Shown: positions 8,811 through 16,803 of the stretch, in pieces
Position numbering within the stretch: the stretch's first letter is position 1
Layout of the letters: each line of letters begins with the position of its first letter
Assembly (NCBI RefSeq): GCF_023721835.1
Contig: NZ_JAMKFE010000021.1
Span: forward strand, 19,074 to 83,073
Length of the DNA: 64,000 nucleotides
Reading direction: 5' to 3'
Source of the DNA: Caldimonas mangrovi
GTDB taxonomy: Bacteria; Pseudomonadota; Gammaproteobacteria; Burkholderiales; Burkholderiaceae_C
The notes under the pieces: model-generated
The model's database searches: none
Seen by the model: the letters and a program-made list of their open reading frames with translations, nothing else
Told to the model about the DNA's origin: nothing
Program-made: the position numbers and the translations under genes

Positions 8811-10270
8811 TTTCGCGCGAACCCACCCTCGAACGCCTGGCCATCGCCAAATCGCTGCTGCTCGATCCCTTCGGGCTCGACGAGACGCAGCTCGCGAGGG
8901 CGCTGCGCGTGATCGGCGAGCACCGCATCGACGACGCCGACCTCTATTTCCAGTACACGCGCAGCGAAGGCTGGAGCCTGGAGGAGGGCATCGTGAAATC
9001 CGGCAGCTTCGGCATCGACCAGGGCGTCGGCGTGCGGGCGGTGGCCGGCGAGAAGACCGCGTTCGCGTATTCCGACGACATCTCCGAGGCCGCGCTGTTC
9101 GATGCGGCGCGCACGGTGCGCACCATCGCCGCGGCCGGGCAGAGCCGCCGCGTGAAGGTCGGCGGCGCCTCCACCGTCGCCGGCAGCCGCGTGCTGTATG
9201 CGCCGATGGACCCGATCGCCACGCTCGACAGCACCCAGAAGGTGGCGCTGCTCGAGCGCGTCGAGCAGCTGGCACGCGCGCGCGACCCGCGCGTGGTGCA
9301 GGTGATGGCCGGCCTGATGGGCGAGTACGACGTGGTGCTGGTGGCCCGCGCCGACGGCACCATCGCTGCCGACGTGCGGCCGCTGGTGCGCCTGTCGGTG
9401 ACGGTGATCGCCGAGCAGAACGGCCGGCGCGAGGTCGGCTCGGGCGGCGGCGGCGGCCGTTTCGGCCTCGGCTACTTCCATGACCACGTGATCGAGAGCT
9501 ATGTCAACGACGCCGTCAACGCCGCGCTGACCAACCTCGAAAGCCGCCCGGCACCGGCCGGCGAGATGACCGTGGTGCTCGGCCCCGGCTGGCCCGGCGT
9601 GCTGCTGCACGAGGCGATCGGCCACGGGCTCGAGGGCGACTTCAACCGCAAAGGCTCGAGCGCGTTCTCGGGCCGCATCGGCGAGCGGGTCGCCGCCAAG
9701 GGGGTCACGGTGCTCGACGACGGCACGCTGCCCGATCGGCGCGGGTCGCTCAACGTCGACGACGAAGGCAACGCTTCGCAACGCAACGTGCTGATCGAGG
9801 ACGGCATCCTGAAGGGCTACATCCAGGACGCGACGAACGCGCGCCTGATGAAGGTCAAGCCCACCGGCAACGGCCGCCGCGAAAGCTACGCGCATGTGCC
9901 GATGCCGCGCATGACCAACACCTACATGCTGGCCGGCGACCAGACGCGCGACGAGATCGTCGCCAGCATGAAGAAAGGCCTGTACGCGACCAATTTCGGT
10001 GGCGGCCAGGTCGACATCACGAGCGGCAAGTTCGTGTTCTCGGCCAGCGAGGCCTACTGGGTCGAGAACGGCCGCATCCAGTACCCGGTCAAGGGCGCGA
10101 CCATCATCGGCAACGGGCCCGACGCCTTGACGCGGGTGACGATGATCGGCAACGACCTCGAACTCGACACCGGCGTCGGCACCTGCGGCAAGGAAGGCCA
10201 GAGCGTGCCAGTCGGTGTCGGCCAGCCGACGCTGCGCATCGACGGGCTGACGGTCGGCGGCACCGCCTGA
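8807..10270 (+). CDS. tldD: Metalloprotease TldD
   Basis: TldD forms a heterodimeric zinc protease with TldE/PmbA that degrades unfolded peptides and trims peptide antibiotics. At 487 residues it is the usual length. The metal site HEAIGH with the following GLEGD is at residues 268-277, and the family stretch FSGRIGERVA comes next. Glycine-rich SGGGGGRFGLGYF and the C-terminal GTCGKEGQSVPVGVGQPTLRI are also typical. The ATG overlaps the stop of the diguanylate cyclase gene. No pmbA/tldE gene is in the window, so its partner must be encoded elsewhere. Confidence 0.96.
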   Translation: MISREPTLERLAIAKSLLLDPFGLDETQLARALRVIGEHRIDDADLYFQYTRSEGWSLEEGIVKSGSFGIDQGVGVRAVAGEKTAFAYSDDISEAALFDAARTVRTIAAAGQSRRVKVGGASTVAGSRVLYAPMDPIATLDSTQKVALLERVEQLARARDPRVVQVMAGLMGEYDVVLVARADGTIAADVRPLVRLSVTVIAEQNGRREVGSGGGGGRFGLGYFHDHVIESYVNDAVNAALTNLESRPAPAGEMTVVLGPGWPGVLLHEAIGHGLEGDFNRKGSSAFSGRIGERVAAKGVTVLDDGTLPDRRGSLNVDDEGNASQRNVLIEDGILKGYIQDATNARLMKVKPTGNGRRESYAHVPMPRMTNTYMLAGDQTRDEIVASMKKGLYATNFGGGQVDITSGKFVFSASEAYWVENGRIQYPVKGATIIGNGPDALTRVTMIGNDLELDTGVGTCGKEGQSVPVGVGQPTLRIDGLTVGGTA

Positions 10271-10401
10271 TCGCATCCGGCCCACGGCCTTCGAGAGCTT
10301 TCTCACGCGCTGCGCCGCCTGTAGGACGGCGCGTCTTGCGGCCCCCGGGACGAGCCGCTACGCTGACGCGTCCAGGGGCTTTCCGTGCCTTTGGGCCCGC
10401 C

Positions 10402-10896
10402 ATGTCCGAAGACCCGCCGCCGCCGCCCGCACCTCGCCCGCCACCCGACCGGACGGTGCTGGAGCGCGCCGAACGGGTCAACAACGACCTGATGAAGTTC
10501 GTGCGCCAGGTGCGCACGGCCACCGGGCCGGTGCGTGCGAAGCTGCAGCAGGACATGCGCGCGCGGCTGGAAGCCGAGCGCGCCGCATTGCTCGGCGGCC
10601 AGCACGTGATCCCGGAAACGCTGCGGCACTACGCGGTCACGTTCACCGAGGTGCAGTGGCTGCTCGACGTCTGGATCGAGGCGACCGAGCGTAACAAGGA
10701 CGAGCAGGAATACCGCCACGACTTCATCGACGTCGCGACGCGCATGCTCGGTGAGTTGGAGGTGCTGCGCCAGCCCGACCCGGCGCTCGACCCGCCGGGC
10801 CGCAAGCCGGGGTGGTGGTCGGCCATCACGCGGGGCCTGCGGCCGGGCGAATCGACGGAAGGCCGTGACCCGGGCGACCCCGACCTGGTGATCTAG
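10402..10896 (+). CDS. Small conserved-type soluble protein of unknown function
   Basis: A 164-residue protein with a Pro-rich start (SEDPPPPPAPRPPP) and a mostly helical, charged middle (residues 20-130). It ends in a short Pro/Gly-rich tail. No signal peptide, membrane span or catalytic motif is visible. Codon use is host-like. There is no clear ribosome site, which leaves the ATG at 10402 likely but not certain. It stands alone between tldD and the aroG leader. I do not recognise the family. Confidence 0.65.
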   Translation: MSEDPPPPPAPRPPPDRTVLERAERVNNDLMKFVRQVRTATGPVRAKLQQDMRARLEAERAALLGGQHVIPETLRHYAVTFTEVQWLLDVWIEATERNKDEQEYRHDFIDVATRMLGELEVLRQPDPALDPPGRKPGWWSAITRGLRPGESTEGRDPGDPDLVI

Positions 10897-10898
10897 GA

Positions 10899-10981
10899 GC
10901 CCCCCGACGGCCTTCGGCCGACCCCCCTGGGGGCGACGCTGACGGACCGGCAGAGCCGGATCCGTGGCGTCACTGGGGCGG
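10899..10981. repeat. GC-rich intergenic repeat, copy 2
   Basis: It has the same plan as the copy at 3409-3493: a C run, a hairpin (ACGGCCTTCGGCCG), CCCCCCTGGGGG, then CGGACCGGC/GCCGGATCCG and GGCGTCACTGGGG. Like copy 1 it starts just after a stop codon. Confidence 0.7.
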
Positions 10982-11012
10982 AGCCGCTACTGATGGTGGC
11001 CTGGTTGTGCGC

Positions 11013-11043
11013 TTGACGCGCTGCAGCGGGTGCGTGCTACATT
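11013..11043 (+). promoter_or_regulatory. Candidate promoter of the aroG leader
   Basis: TTGACG (11013-11018) and TACATT (11038-11043) are separated by 19 bases, slightly longer than ideal. Transcription would start at about 11050, essentially at the leader ATG, so the leader peptide could be read from a leaderless transcript. This fits the lack of a ribosome site before that ATG. Confidence 0.45.
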
Positions 11044-11050
11044 ACCGCCC

Positions 11051-11128
11051 ATGCTTCGCGCAGCCCGCTTCTTCTTCTTTTACTTTTGGTTCTCGCACCG
11101 CACCGGCGGGGGAGAGGCAAGCGCGTAA
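11051..11128 (+). CDS. Phe-rich leader peptide controlling aroG
   Basis: A 25-residue reading frame, MLRAARFFFFYFWFSHRTGG followed by GEASA and TAA. It contains six Phe, one Tyr and one Trp in an eight-codon run (residues 7-14). It lies 123 bases before aroG, and a perfect terminator follows 26 bases after its stop. Such a codon run is the hallmark of translation-coupled attenuation: scarce charged tRNA-Phe stalls the ribosome and prevents terminator formation. I infer Phe-responsive control of the first aromatic-pathway enzyme. No ribosome site is seen, so initiation may be leaderless. Confidence 0.8.
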   Translation: MLRAARFFFFYFWFSHRTGGGEASA

Positions 11129-11186
11129 CCGAACACGAGCGAACCGAATCCGAGAAACCGCCGGGAGTCCCCGGCGGTTTTTTTTT
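11103..11186 (+). promoter_or_regulatory. Attenuator: antiterminator segment plus intrinsic terminator before aroG
   Basis: Terminator: AAACCGCCGGG (11155-11165) pairs perfectly with CCCGGCGGTTT (11170-11180) around a 4-base loop, then a T run to 11186. Antiterminator: CCGGCGG (11103-11109), inside the leader frame just past the Phe codons, is the exact complement of CCGCCGG (11158-11164) in the terminator's first arm. A ribosome stalled on the Phe codons leaves 11103-11109 free to disarm the terminator. A ribosome reaching the TAA at 11126 covers it, and the terminator forms. Confidence 0.8.
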
Positions 11187-11251
11187 GCCCCGGCCCGTCT
11201 CGATCCAGGAACGCTCCCACCCGACAACCGACACCAAGGAGCCCACGTCCC

Positions 11252-12370
11252 ATGAATGCCAAGTCCACCAGCACCGTCGAGGGTTGGTATGCGCCGATCG
11301 ACAAGACCTCGCAAACCGACGACGAAAGGATCAAGGACGTGACCCCGCTACCGCCGCCGGAGCATCTGATCCGCTTCTTCCCGATACGGGGCACGTCGGT
11401 CGAGACGCTGGTGGGCGACACGCGCCAGCGCATCCGCCACATCATGAACCACAAGGACGACCGGTTGCTGGTCGTGATCGGGCCGTGTTCGATCCACGAC
11501 CCGGCCGCGGCGGTCGACTACGCGAAGCAGCTGCTGGTGCAGCGCGAGAAGTACGCCGACACGCTGGAGATCGTGATGCGCGTGTACTTCGAGAAGCCGC
11601 GCACGACCGTGGGCTGGAAGGGCTTGATCAACGACCCGTATCTGGACGAGAGCTTCCGCATCGACGAAGGCCTGCGCATGGCGCGCCAGCTGCTGATCGA
11701 CATCAACCGCGTGGGCATGCCCGCCGGCAGCGAGTTCCTCGACGTGATCTCGCCGCAGTACATCGGCGACCTGATCGCCTGGGGCGCGATCGGTGCCCGC
11801 ACCACCGAAAGCCAGGTACACCGCGAGCTGGCGTCGGGCATCTCGGCGCCGATCGGCTTCAAGAACGGCACCGACGGCAACATCAAGATCGCGACCGACG
11901 CCATCCAGGCGGCCGGCCGACCGCACCACTTCCTGTCGGTGCACAAGAACGGCCAGGTCGCCATTGTCGAGACGAAGGGCAACAAGGACTGCCACGTGAT
12001 CTTGCGTGGCGGCAAGGCGCCGAACTACGACGCGCAGAGCGTCGAGGCGGCCTGCCGCGACCTCGAGGCGGCCAAGCTGCCGTGCTCGCTGATGGTCGAC
12101 TGCTCGCACGCCAATTCGAGCAAGCAGCACGAGCGCCAGGTGGAGGTCGCGCGCGACATCGCCGGCCAGATCGCCGAAGGTTCGAAGCGCGTTTTCGGCG
12201 TGATGGTCGAAAGCCACCTGCATGGCGGGGCCCAGAAGTTCACGCCCGGCAAGGACGACCCGCGCAAGCTGGAATACGGCAAGAGCATCACCGACGCCTG
12301 CATCGGCTGGGACCACTCGCTGGAGGTGCTGGAGATCTTGTCCGGCGCGGTCAAGCGGAGGCGCGGATGA
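11252..12370 (+). CDS. aroG: 3-deoxy-7-phosphoheptulonate (DAHP) synthase, class I
   Basis: Joins phosphoenolpyruvate and erythrose 4-phosphate into DAHP, the first step of the shikimate pathway. The 372-residue protein is the AroG/AroF/AroH type. Visible signatures are GPCSIHDP (residues 73-80), KNGTDGN, the substrate/metal stretch LMVDCSHANS, and FGVMVESHL. The E. coli paralogues differ in feedback by Phe, Tyr or Trp. The Phe-rich leader suggests Phe as the main signal at the transcription level, but allosteric specificity cannot be read safely. It is a single-gene unit behind the attenuator at 11051-11186. Confidence 0.95.
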   Translation: MNAKSTSTVEGWYAPIDKTSQTDDERIKDVTPLPPPEHLIRFFPIRGTSVETLVGDTRQRIRHIMNHKDDRLLVVIGPCSIHDPAAAVDYAKQLLVQREKYADTLEIVMRVYFEKPRTTVGWKGLINDPYLDESFRIDEGLRMARQLLIDINRVGMPAGSEFLDVISPQYIGDLIAWGAIGARTTESQVHRELASGISAPIGFKNGTDGNIKIATDAIQAAGRPHHFLSVHKNGQVAIVETKGNKDCHVILRGGKAPNYDAQSVEAACRDLEAAKLPCSLMVDCSHANSSKQHERQVEVARDIAGQIAEGSKRVFGVMVESHLHGGAQKFTPGKDDPRKLEYGKSITDACIGWDHSLEVLEILSGAVKRRRG

Positions 12371-12795
12371 GCTTCAAGGGCCGGCCCACGGGTTTGTAAG
12401 GCCGGTAAGAGGCGGCAAGAAGGCTGGCGCCAGGGTCGCCGGCGTAGTGGAATCCGTGCCATGCGACGCTCTGCATGCCGGGGTTAGGTGCTTCGGGGCA
12501 CTGTGGCGGCAGGCGACGCATGGAACCCTCGTCAGGCATGAGCGGCGGTTTCGTCTCCTTGTTGAACTGATTTCCCTCAGCAGAGCCCACGTCGAGTGGG
12601 TAATCGCCCGCCTCGATCCCCACCAGGATCCTGGCGGGTTTTTTTTGCCACGCTGCGGAAGTTTGTGAGTACACGCATTCGGTTCCGCGAGCAAATGACC
12701 GTTGTAACGCGGGTAAAGCCAGGAAAAACTGCTGGCTTAAACCCGGCCTCGACCGTCCAATGAGGACGCTTGTGCAACGACACCGAGGAATGCCC
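12371..12795. other. Gene-free stretch with structured RNA-like elements
   Basis: I see no convincing protein gene. Several inverted repeats occur, including CCCAC-GTCGA-GTGGG (12586-12600), directly followed by a strong terminator (12607-12646). The distance of 237 bases from the aroG stop is long for a simple aroG terminator, so a small RNA or an untranslated regulatory leader is possible. A ten-codon frame (MSGGFVSLLN, from 12539) precedes the hairpins but has no repeated-codon signature. Confidence 0.45.
12607..12646 (+). terminator. Strong intrinsic terminator
   Basis: CCCGCC (12607-12612) pairs with GGCGGG (12633-12638), and inside it GATCC (12615-12619) pairs with GGATC (12626-12630). 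Eight T residues follow. It ends aroG transcription or an unannotated small RNA. Confidence 0.8.
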
Positions 12796-13137
12796 ATGTC
12801 TCGATCCATCCACCGCGCGGGCTGCCGTGTCGACCATGGCGTCGTGTTGCAGGCCAAGCGTGTATTGGCAGTGACGCTCGGGGCGCTGGCGCTGTCCGCC
12901 CACGCGCAAACCCAGCCTTCCATCACTCCCACCCCTGCTGCGCAACAGGCGCCGAAGCAGGACGCGATCCAGCGCTTGTTCAGCCGTGTCGACACCGACG
13001 GCGATGGGCGGCTGAGCGCAGAAGAGGCCACACGGCTGCCGGCCATCTCGGCGCGCTTCGACGAGATCGATGCCAACCGTGACGGCGGGCTCGATCCCGA
13101 CGAATTCCACACCGGTGCGACCGCCCCGGTGCGCTGA
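12796..13137 (+). CDS. Exported EF-hand calcium-binding protein
   Basis: A 113-residue protein with an N-terminal signal peptide (basic start, then VLAVTLGALALSAHAQ, with cleavage likely after AHA or AQ). It has two canonical 12-residue EF-hand loops, DTDGDGRLSAEE (66-77) and DANRDGGLDPDE (92-103), each with acidic residues at positions 1, 3, 5 and 12. It therefore probably binds calcium in the periplasm. The ATG at 12796 has GAGGA six bases upstream; in-frame ATGs at 12760 and 12790 lack that spacing. No partner is evident. Confidence 0.85.
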   Translation: MSRSIHRAGCRVDHGVVLQAKRVLAVTLGALALSAHAQTQPSITPTPAAQQAPKQDAIQRLFSRVDTDGDGRLSAEEATRLPAISARFDEIDANRDGGLDPDEFHTGATAPVR

Positions 13138-13145
13138 CCGGGCCC

Positions 13146-13721
13146 TCAGGTGATGTTGCGCTTGAGCCGCTCGCTGTTCCAGTAAACGTCGTCGCCGCCC
13201 AAGCCGTCGAGGTTGGCGCGGTTGAGCACGCGCGCCAGCACGAACAGCAGGTCGGACAGACGGTTCAGATAGTGCCGCGGCGCTTCGCGCACGGCTTGAG
13301 CGCCACCGAGTGCAACGACTGCACGCTCGGCGCGTCGCGCCATCGTGCGGGCCACGTGCGCCAATGCAGCGCTTCGGGTGCCGGCCGGCAGGATGAATTC
13401 CTTCAACCGGGGCAGCGTGCCGTTGTAGTGAGCGAGCGCCTCGTCGAGTCGGGCCACGGCGTCGGTCTTCAGCAGCTCGTGGCCGGGCATCGACAGCTCG
13501 CCGCCCAGGTTGAACAGCTCGTGCTGGATGGTCACCAGCAGTTCGCGCACGTCGTCGGGCAGCGGTTCGGACAGCACCACCCCGAGCTGGGAATTCAGCT
13601 CGTCGACATCGCCCATCGCGTGCACGCGCAGGTGGTCTTTCGGAACCCGCGTGCCGTCGCCGAGGCCGGTGCTGCCGTCGTCGCCGGTGCGGGTGGCGAT
13701 TTGCGTGAGTCGGTTGCCCAT
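13146..13721 (-). CDS. Cob(I)yrinic acid a,c-diamide adenosyltransferase, PduO type
   Basis: Transfers the adenosyl group of ATP to cob(I)alamin to make coenzyme B12. At 191 residues it is a standard single-domain PduO/MMAB-type enzyme. ATP-site residues are in the N-terminal TRTGDDGSTGLGDG. The later helices carry VARTMARRAERAVVAL and YLNRLSDLLFVLAR, both family signatures. The start is well supported by AAAGGAGCAGC upstream of the ATG. It is divergent from the GlcD-like oxidase with 75 bases between. No other cobalamin gene is adjacent, so it probably serves B12-dependent enzymes encoded elsewhere. Confidence 0.94.
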   Translation of the reverse strand: MGNRLTQIATRTGDDGSTGLGDGTRVPKDHLRVHAMGDVDELNSQLGVVLSEPLPDDVRELLVTIQHELFNLGGELSMPGHELLKTDAVARLDEALAHYNGTLPRLKEFILPAGTRSAALAHVARTMARRAERAVVALGGAQAVREAPRHYLNRLSDLLFVLARVLNRANLDGLGGDDVYWNSERLKRNIT

Positions 13722-13796
13722 GGTGGAAGCTGCTCCTTTCAGCGGCAGTTTAGGGTCGGGCTCCTAGAATGGTTTGAAACAGACCAGGAGACAAGC

Positions 13797-15218
13797 ATGA
13801 ATGCACCGCTGGCCAGCCATTTGCTGCCGCAGTTCGAACAGCGCACCGCGCCGCCGGCGATGCTGGAAGCCCTGAAGGCCCGCTTCGGCGACCGCTGTTC
13901 GCTGGCACTGGCCGTGCGCGAGCAGCACGGGCGTGACGAGTCGCCCTTCGACGTGTCGCCCCCGGACGCCGTGGTCTATGCCGAGAGCAACGAAGACGTG
14001 GCCTTCGTCGTCAAGCTGGCCGATACACACGCGGTGCCGGTGATTCCCTTCGGCGTCGGCTCTTCGCTCGAAGGGCACCTGCTGGCCGTGCAGGGCGGCG
14101 TCAGCATCGACCTGAGTCGCATGAACAAGGTGTTGAGCGTCGACGCCGAGGACCTGACCGTCACGGTGCAGGCCGGTGTCACGCGCATGCAGCTGAACAA
14201 CGAGATCCGCCACACCGGGCTGTTCTTCCCGATCGACCCTGGCGCCGACGCGACGCTGGGCGGCATGTCGGCCACGCGCGCCAGCGGCACGAACGCCGTG
14301 CGCTACGGCACGATGCGCGAGAACGTGCTCGGGCTGACGGTGGTGACCGCGAACGGCGACATCGTGCCGACGGGCACCCGCGCGAAGAAGTCGAGCGCCG
14401 GTTACGACCTCACCCGGCTGCTCGTCGGCAGCGAGGGCACGCTGGGCGTGATGACCGAGATCACGCTGCGGCTGTATCCGCAGCCGGAAGCGATCTCCGC
14501 GGCAGTGTGCAGCTTCCCGACGCTCGAGGCGGCGGTGCGCACGACGATACAGATCATCCAGATGGGCGTGCCGATCGCACGCTGCGAACTGCTCGATGCC
14601 AATGCCGTGCGCGCCGTGAATCGCCACGACAAGCTGACGCTGCGCGAAGGGCCGATGCTGCTGATGGAGTTCCACGGCACCGAGGCAGGCGTCAAGGAGC
14701 AGGCCGAACTGGTGCAGGAGATTGCACGGGAGCTCGGCGGCGAAGATTTCCAATGGGCCACCACGCCCGAAGAACGCACGCGCCTGTGGACGGCACGACA
14801 CCATGCGTACTTCGCGGCGCTGCAGATGAAGCCTGGCTGCCGGGCGGTCACGACCGACACCTGCGTGCCGATCTCGAGGCTGGCCGAATGCCTGCTGGAA
14901 ACCATCGACGAAGCCGATGCCGCCGGCTTGGCGTATTTCGTGGTCGGCCATGTCGGCGACGGCAACTTCCACGTCGGCTACCTGATCGACCCGGCGAAAC
15001 CCGAGGAGCGGGAGCTGGCCGAGTCCTTGAACCTGAAGCTGGTGTCGCGCGCGATCCGGCTCGAAGGCACCTGCACCGGCGAGCATGGCATCGGCTTGCA
15101 CAAGATGGGATTTCTGCTCGACGAGGCGGGGCCGGGAGCGGTCGCGATGATGCGCTCGATCAAGCACGCGCTCGACCCGAAGAACATCATGAACCCGGGC
15201 AAGATCTTCGCGTTGTAG
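13797..15218 (+). CDS. FAD-linked D-2-hydroxyacid oxidase (D-lactate dehydrogenase/GlcD-like)
   Basis: A 473-residue flavoprotein of the GlcD/Dld family that oxidises a D-2-hydroxyacid such as D-lactate or glycolate and passes electrons to cytochrome or quinone. The FAD type-4 domain carries PFGVGSSLEGH, GADATLGGMSATRASGTNAVRYG and LLVGSEGTLGVMTEITL. The C-terminal catalytic part has HVGDGNFH and GEHGIGLHK, both conserved in this family. There is no glcE or glcF next to it, which favours a stand-alone D-lactate dehydrogenase over glycolate oxidase. CCAGGAG stands before the ATG. Substrate choice remains inferred. Confidence 0.92.
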   Translation: MNAPLASHLLPQFEQRTAPPAMLEALKARFGDRCSLALAVREQHGRDESPFDVSPPDAVVYAESNEDVAFVVKLADTHAVPVIPFGVGSSLEGHLLAVQGGVSIDLSRMNKVLSVDAEDLTVTVQAGVTRMQLNNEIRHTGLFFPIDPGADATLGGMSATRASGTNAVRYGTMRENVLGLTVVTANGDIVPTGTRAKKSSAGYDLTRLLVGSEGTLGVMTEITLRLYPQPEAISAAVCSFPTLEAAVRTTIQIIQMGVPIARCELLDANAVRAVNRHDKLTLREGPMLLMEFHGTEAGVKEQAELVQEIARELGGEDFQWATTPEERTRLWTARHHAYFAALQMKPGCRAVTTDTCVPISRLAECLLETIDEADAAGLAYFVVGHVGDGNFHVGYLIDPAKPEERELAESLNLKLVSRAIRLEGTCTGEHGIGLHKMGFLLDEAGPGAVAMMRSIKHALDPKNIMNPGKIFAL

Positions 15219-15446
15219 CCGCCGCATTGTTGCGCTGCGGCGGCACGTGCCGTTTCAACTGCAAGCGTTGGCAAGCAGTGCCTGAGCCGTCGAGGTAGCC
15301 CGGCCCGACCCACGGTGTCCCGTGTCGCGGGCCTCTTGCAGGATGTGGGCGGCGGCTTCGCGCCGCGTGCACGGCCAAGGTTTTCTCACATCTTCGGCTG
15401 GCAATTGCGCCACGATGTGCCGATCTGACCATGGGGAGGCAACGAG

Positions 15447-16010
15447 ATGACGACCGCGATGTTCCTCAAGCAAGCACTGGCCCGGCCGCAACGCGTCGGT
15501 GCGCTGCTGCCGTCGTCGCGCTACCTGGCGGCCGCGATGGCGCGTGAGGCGGCCGGCGCAGGCCTGCTGGTGGAACTGGGCGCCGGCACCGGGGCGGTGA
15601 CACGGGTGCTGCGCGACGCCTGCCCGGCGACGCCGCTCATCGCTGCCGAGATCGACGCCGAACTCGCCTGGCACCTGCGCCTGCGCTTCCCTGGCGTCGA
15701 CGTGCGTGCCGCCCATGCCCACCGACTCGTCGCCGAGCTGCGCCGCGAGGCGCTGCCTGAGCAAGCGGTGGTGGTGTCCTCGCTGCCCTTTCGTTCACTG
15801 CCGCGCAAAGTGCATCTGCGCACTGTCGAGGCGATCTGCAACTTCCTGGAAGACGACCCGACGCGCCGCCTGGTGCAGTACACCTACCAGCCCCGGCGGC
15901 CGTTCGATCTGCCGGAGCACAGCCGGCTGCTGTGGCGCTGGCGGCGCACGGTGTGGCTCAACGTGCCGCCGGCGGGGGTGTGGGTGTTGCAGCGTACGCC
16001 CGAGAGCTGA
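15447..16010 (+). CDS. SAM-dependent methyltransferase, phospholipid N-methyltransferase-like
   Basis: A 187-residue class I methyltransferase. SAM motif I is LVELGAGTGAVTRVL (about residues 41-55), followed by an acidic strand end (AAEID, about 72-76). The KQALARPQRVGALLPSSRYLAAAM start and the SLPFRSLPRKVH middle resemble bacterial phosphatidylethanolamine N-methyltransferases (PmtA) and their relatives. A membrane-lipid substrate is therefore the best guess but unproved. GGGGAGGC before the ATG decides the start. No linked lipid gene is visible. Confidence 0.8.
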   Translation: MTTAMFLKQALARPQRVGALLPSSRYLAAAMAREAAGAGLLVELGAGTGAVTRVLRDACPATPLIAAEIDAELAWHLRLRFPGVDVRAAHAHRLVAELRREALPEQAVVVSSLPFRSLPRKVHLRTVEAICNFLEDDPTRRLVQYTYQPRRPFDLPEHSRLLWRWRRTVWLNVPPAGVWVLQRTPES

Positions 16011-16025
16011 AGCAGGCGACGGGGC

Positions 16026-16671
16026 TCAGTGGCCCGGCCGGCGCCGGCGTTTCCGGGCGAGCGCGCCGAGACCGGCGAGCAGCAGTGCCGCGGTCTGCGG
16101 CTCGGGGACGGGAGTCATCAGCAGGTAGCTGTACTCATCGCTGGTGCCGACACGGCGCGCGAAGGCGAGCACCTCACCCCGGTTGTTCAGGTCGACCAGC
16201 GACTCGAAGTCCAGGCTGGTACCGCCGGTGTACAGGAAAGAATAGGTCTCGAGCCCGTTGGAGGCCGAGCCGATCACGTCCCCGGCGTCGTTGAGCGCGT
16301 AAGCGTAGGTGTAGTCATACCCTTCGCGGACCGGCAGGTAGCGGGCTCCGGTGGCACTGTCCCAAAGCGCTCCGCGGATGGTTTCGTCGTCCGATTTGAA
16401 GTCGACGATCACGGTGCCGCTGTTCTTGACGTCGATGGCCCAGCCACGCGTTTCGCCACCCGGGCCGGTGAGCGCCTGCATCGCGCCGTCGCTGAAGAAC
16501 ATCGGAGAGATCGTTGAGCGCGTGGGCCTCGGTGTAGCGGCCAAAGGCCCGTGTGTCGATCGGTTGGCCGGTGTATCGGGGGGCAGCTTCAGTGTCGAGT
16601 GCGACGCAGGCGGCTGCTGCTGCCATGAAGATCGCCGGTGTCTGCCGGACGAAGGCGAAAGGAAAGATCAT
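16026..16671 (-). pseudogene. PEP-CTERM secreted protein gene broken by a frameshift
   Basis: Two overlapping minus-strand frames make one gene. The first (from ATG 16671, with GGAG upstream) gives a signal peptide (FVRQTPAIFMAAAAACVA) and then TGQPIDTRAFGRYTEAHALND. The second frame (to 16026) continues with PMFFSDGAMQALTG and a repeat-like fold (AYALNDAGDVIGSA). It ends in a PEP-CTERM tag: PVPEP, a hydrophobic helix and a basic tail (RKRRRR). The PEP-CTERM tag targets proteins to exosortase in exopolysaccharide-producing bacteria. The switch lies near 16505-16520 and needs a +1 shift. It is either a real inactivation or a one-base sequence error. Confidence 0.75.
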
Positions 16672-16803
16672 GCGAAGGTGCTCCAGGAGGTGTGGAGCCG
16701 GCGTGGGGTTTGCCGGGCTTTTGCCAACCTTGGCGCTGCGGCGGCGTGCCTGCCCCCCGAGATCGCGGGGGAGGCGTTGCCGCAGTTTGACGACCGCTGC
16801 GCT

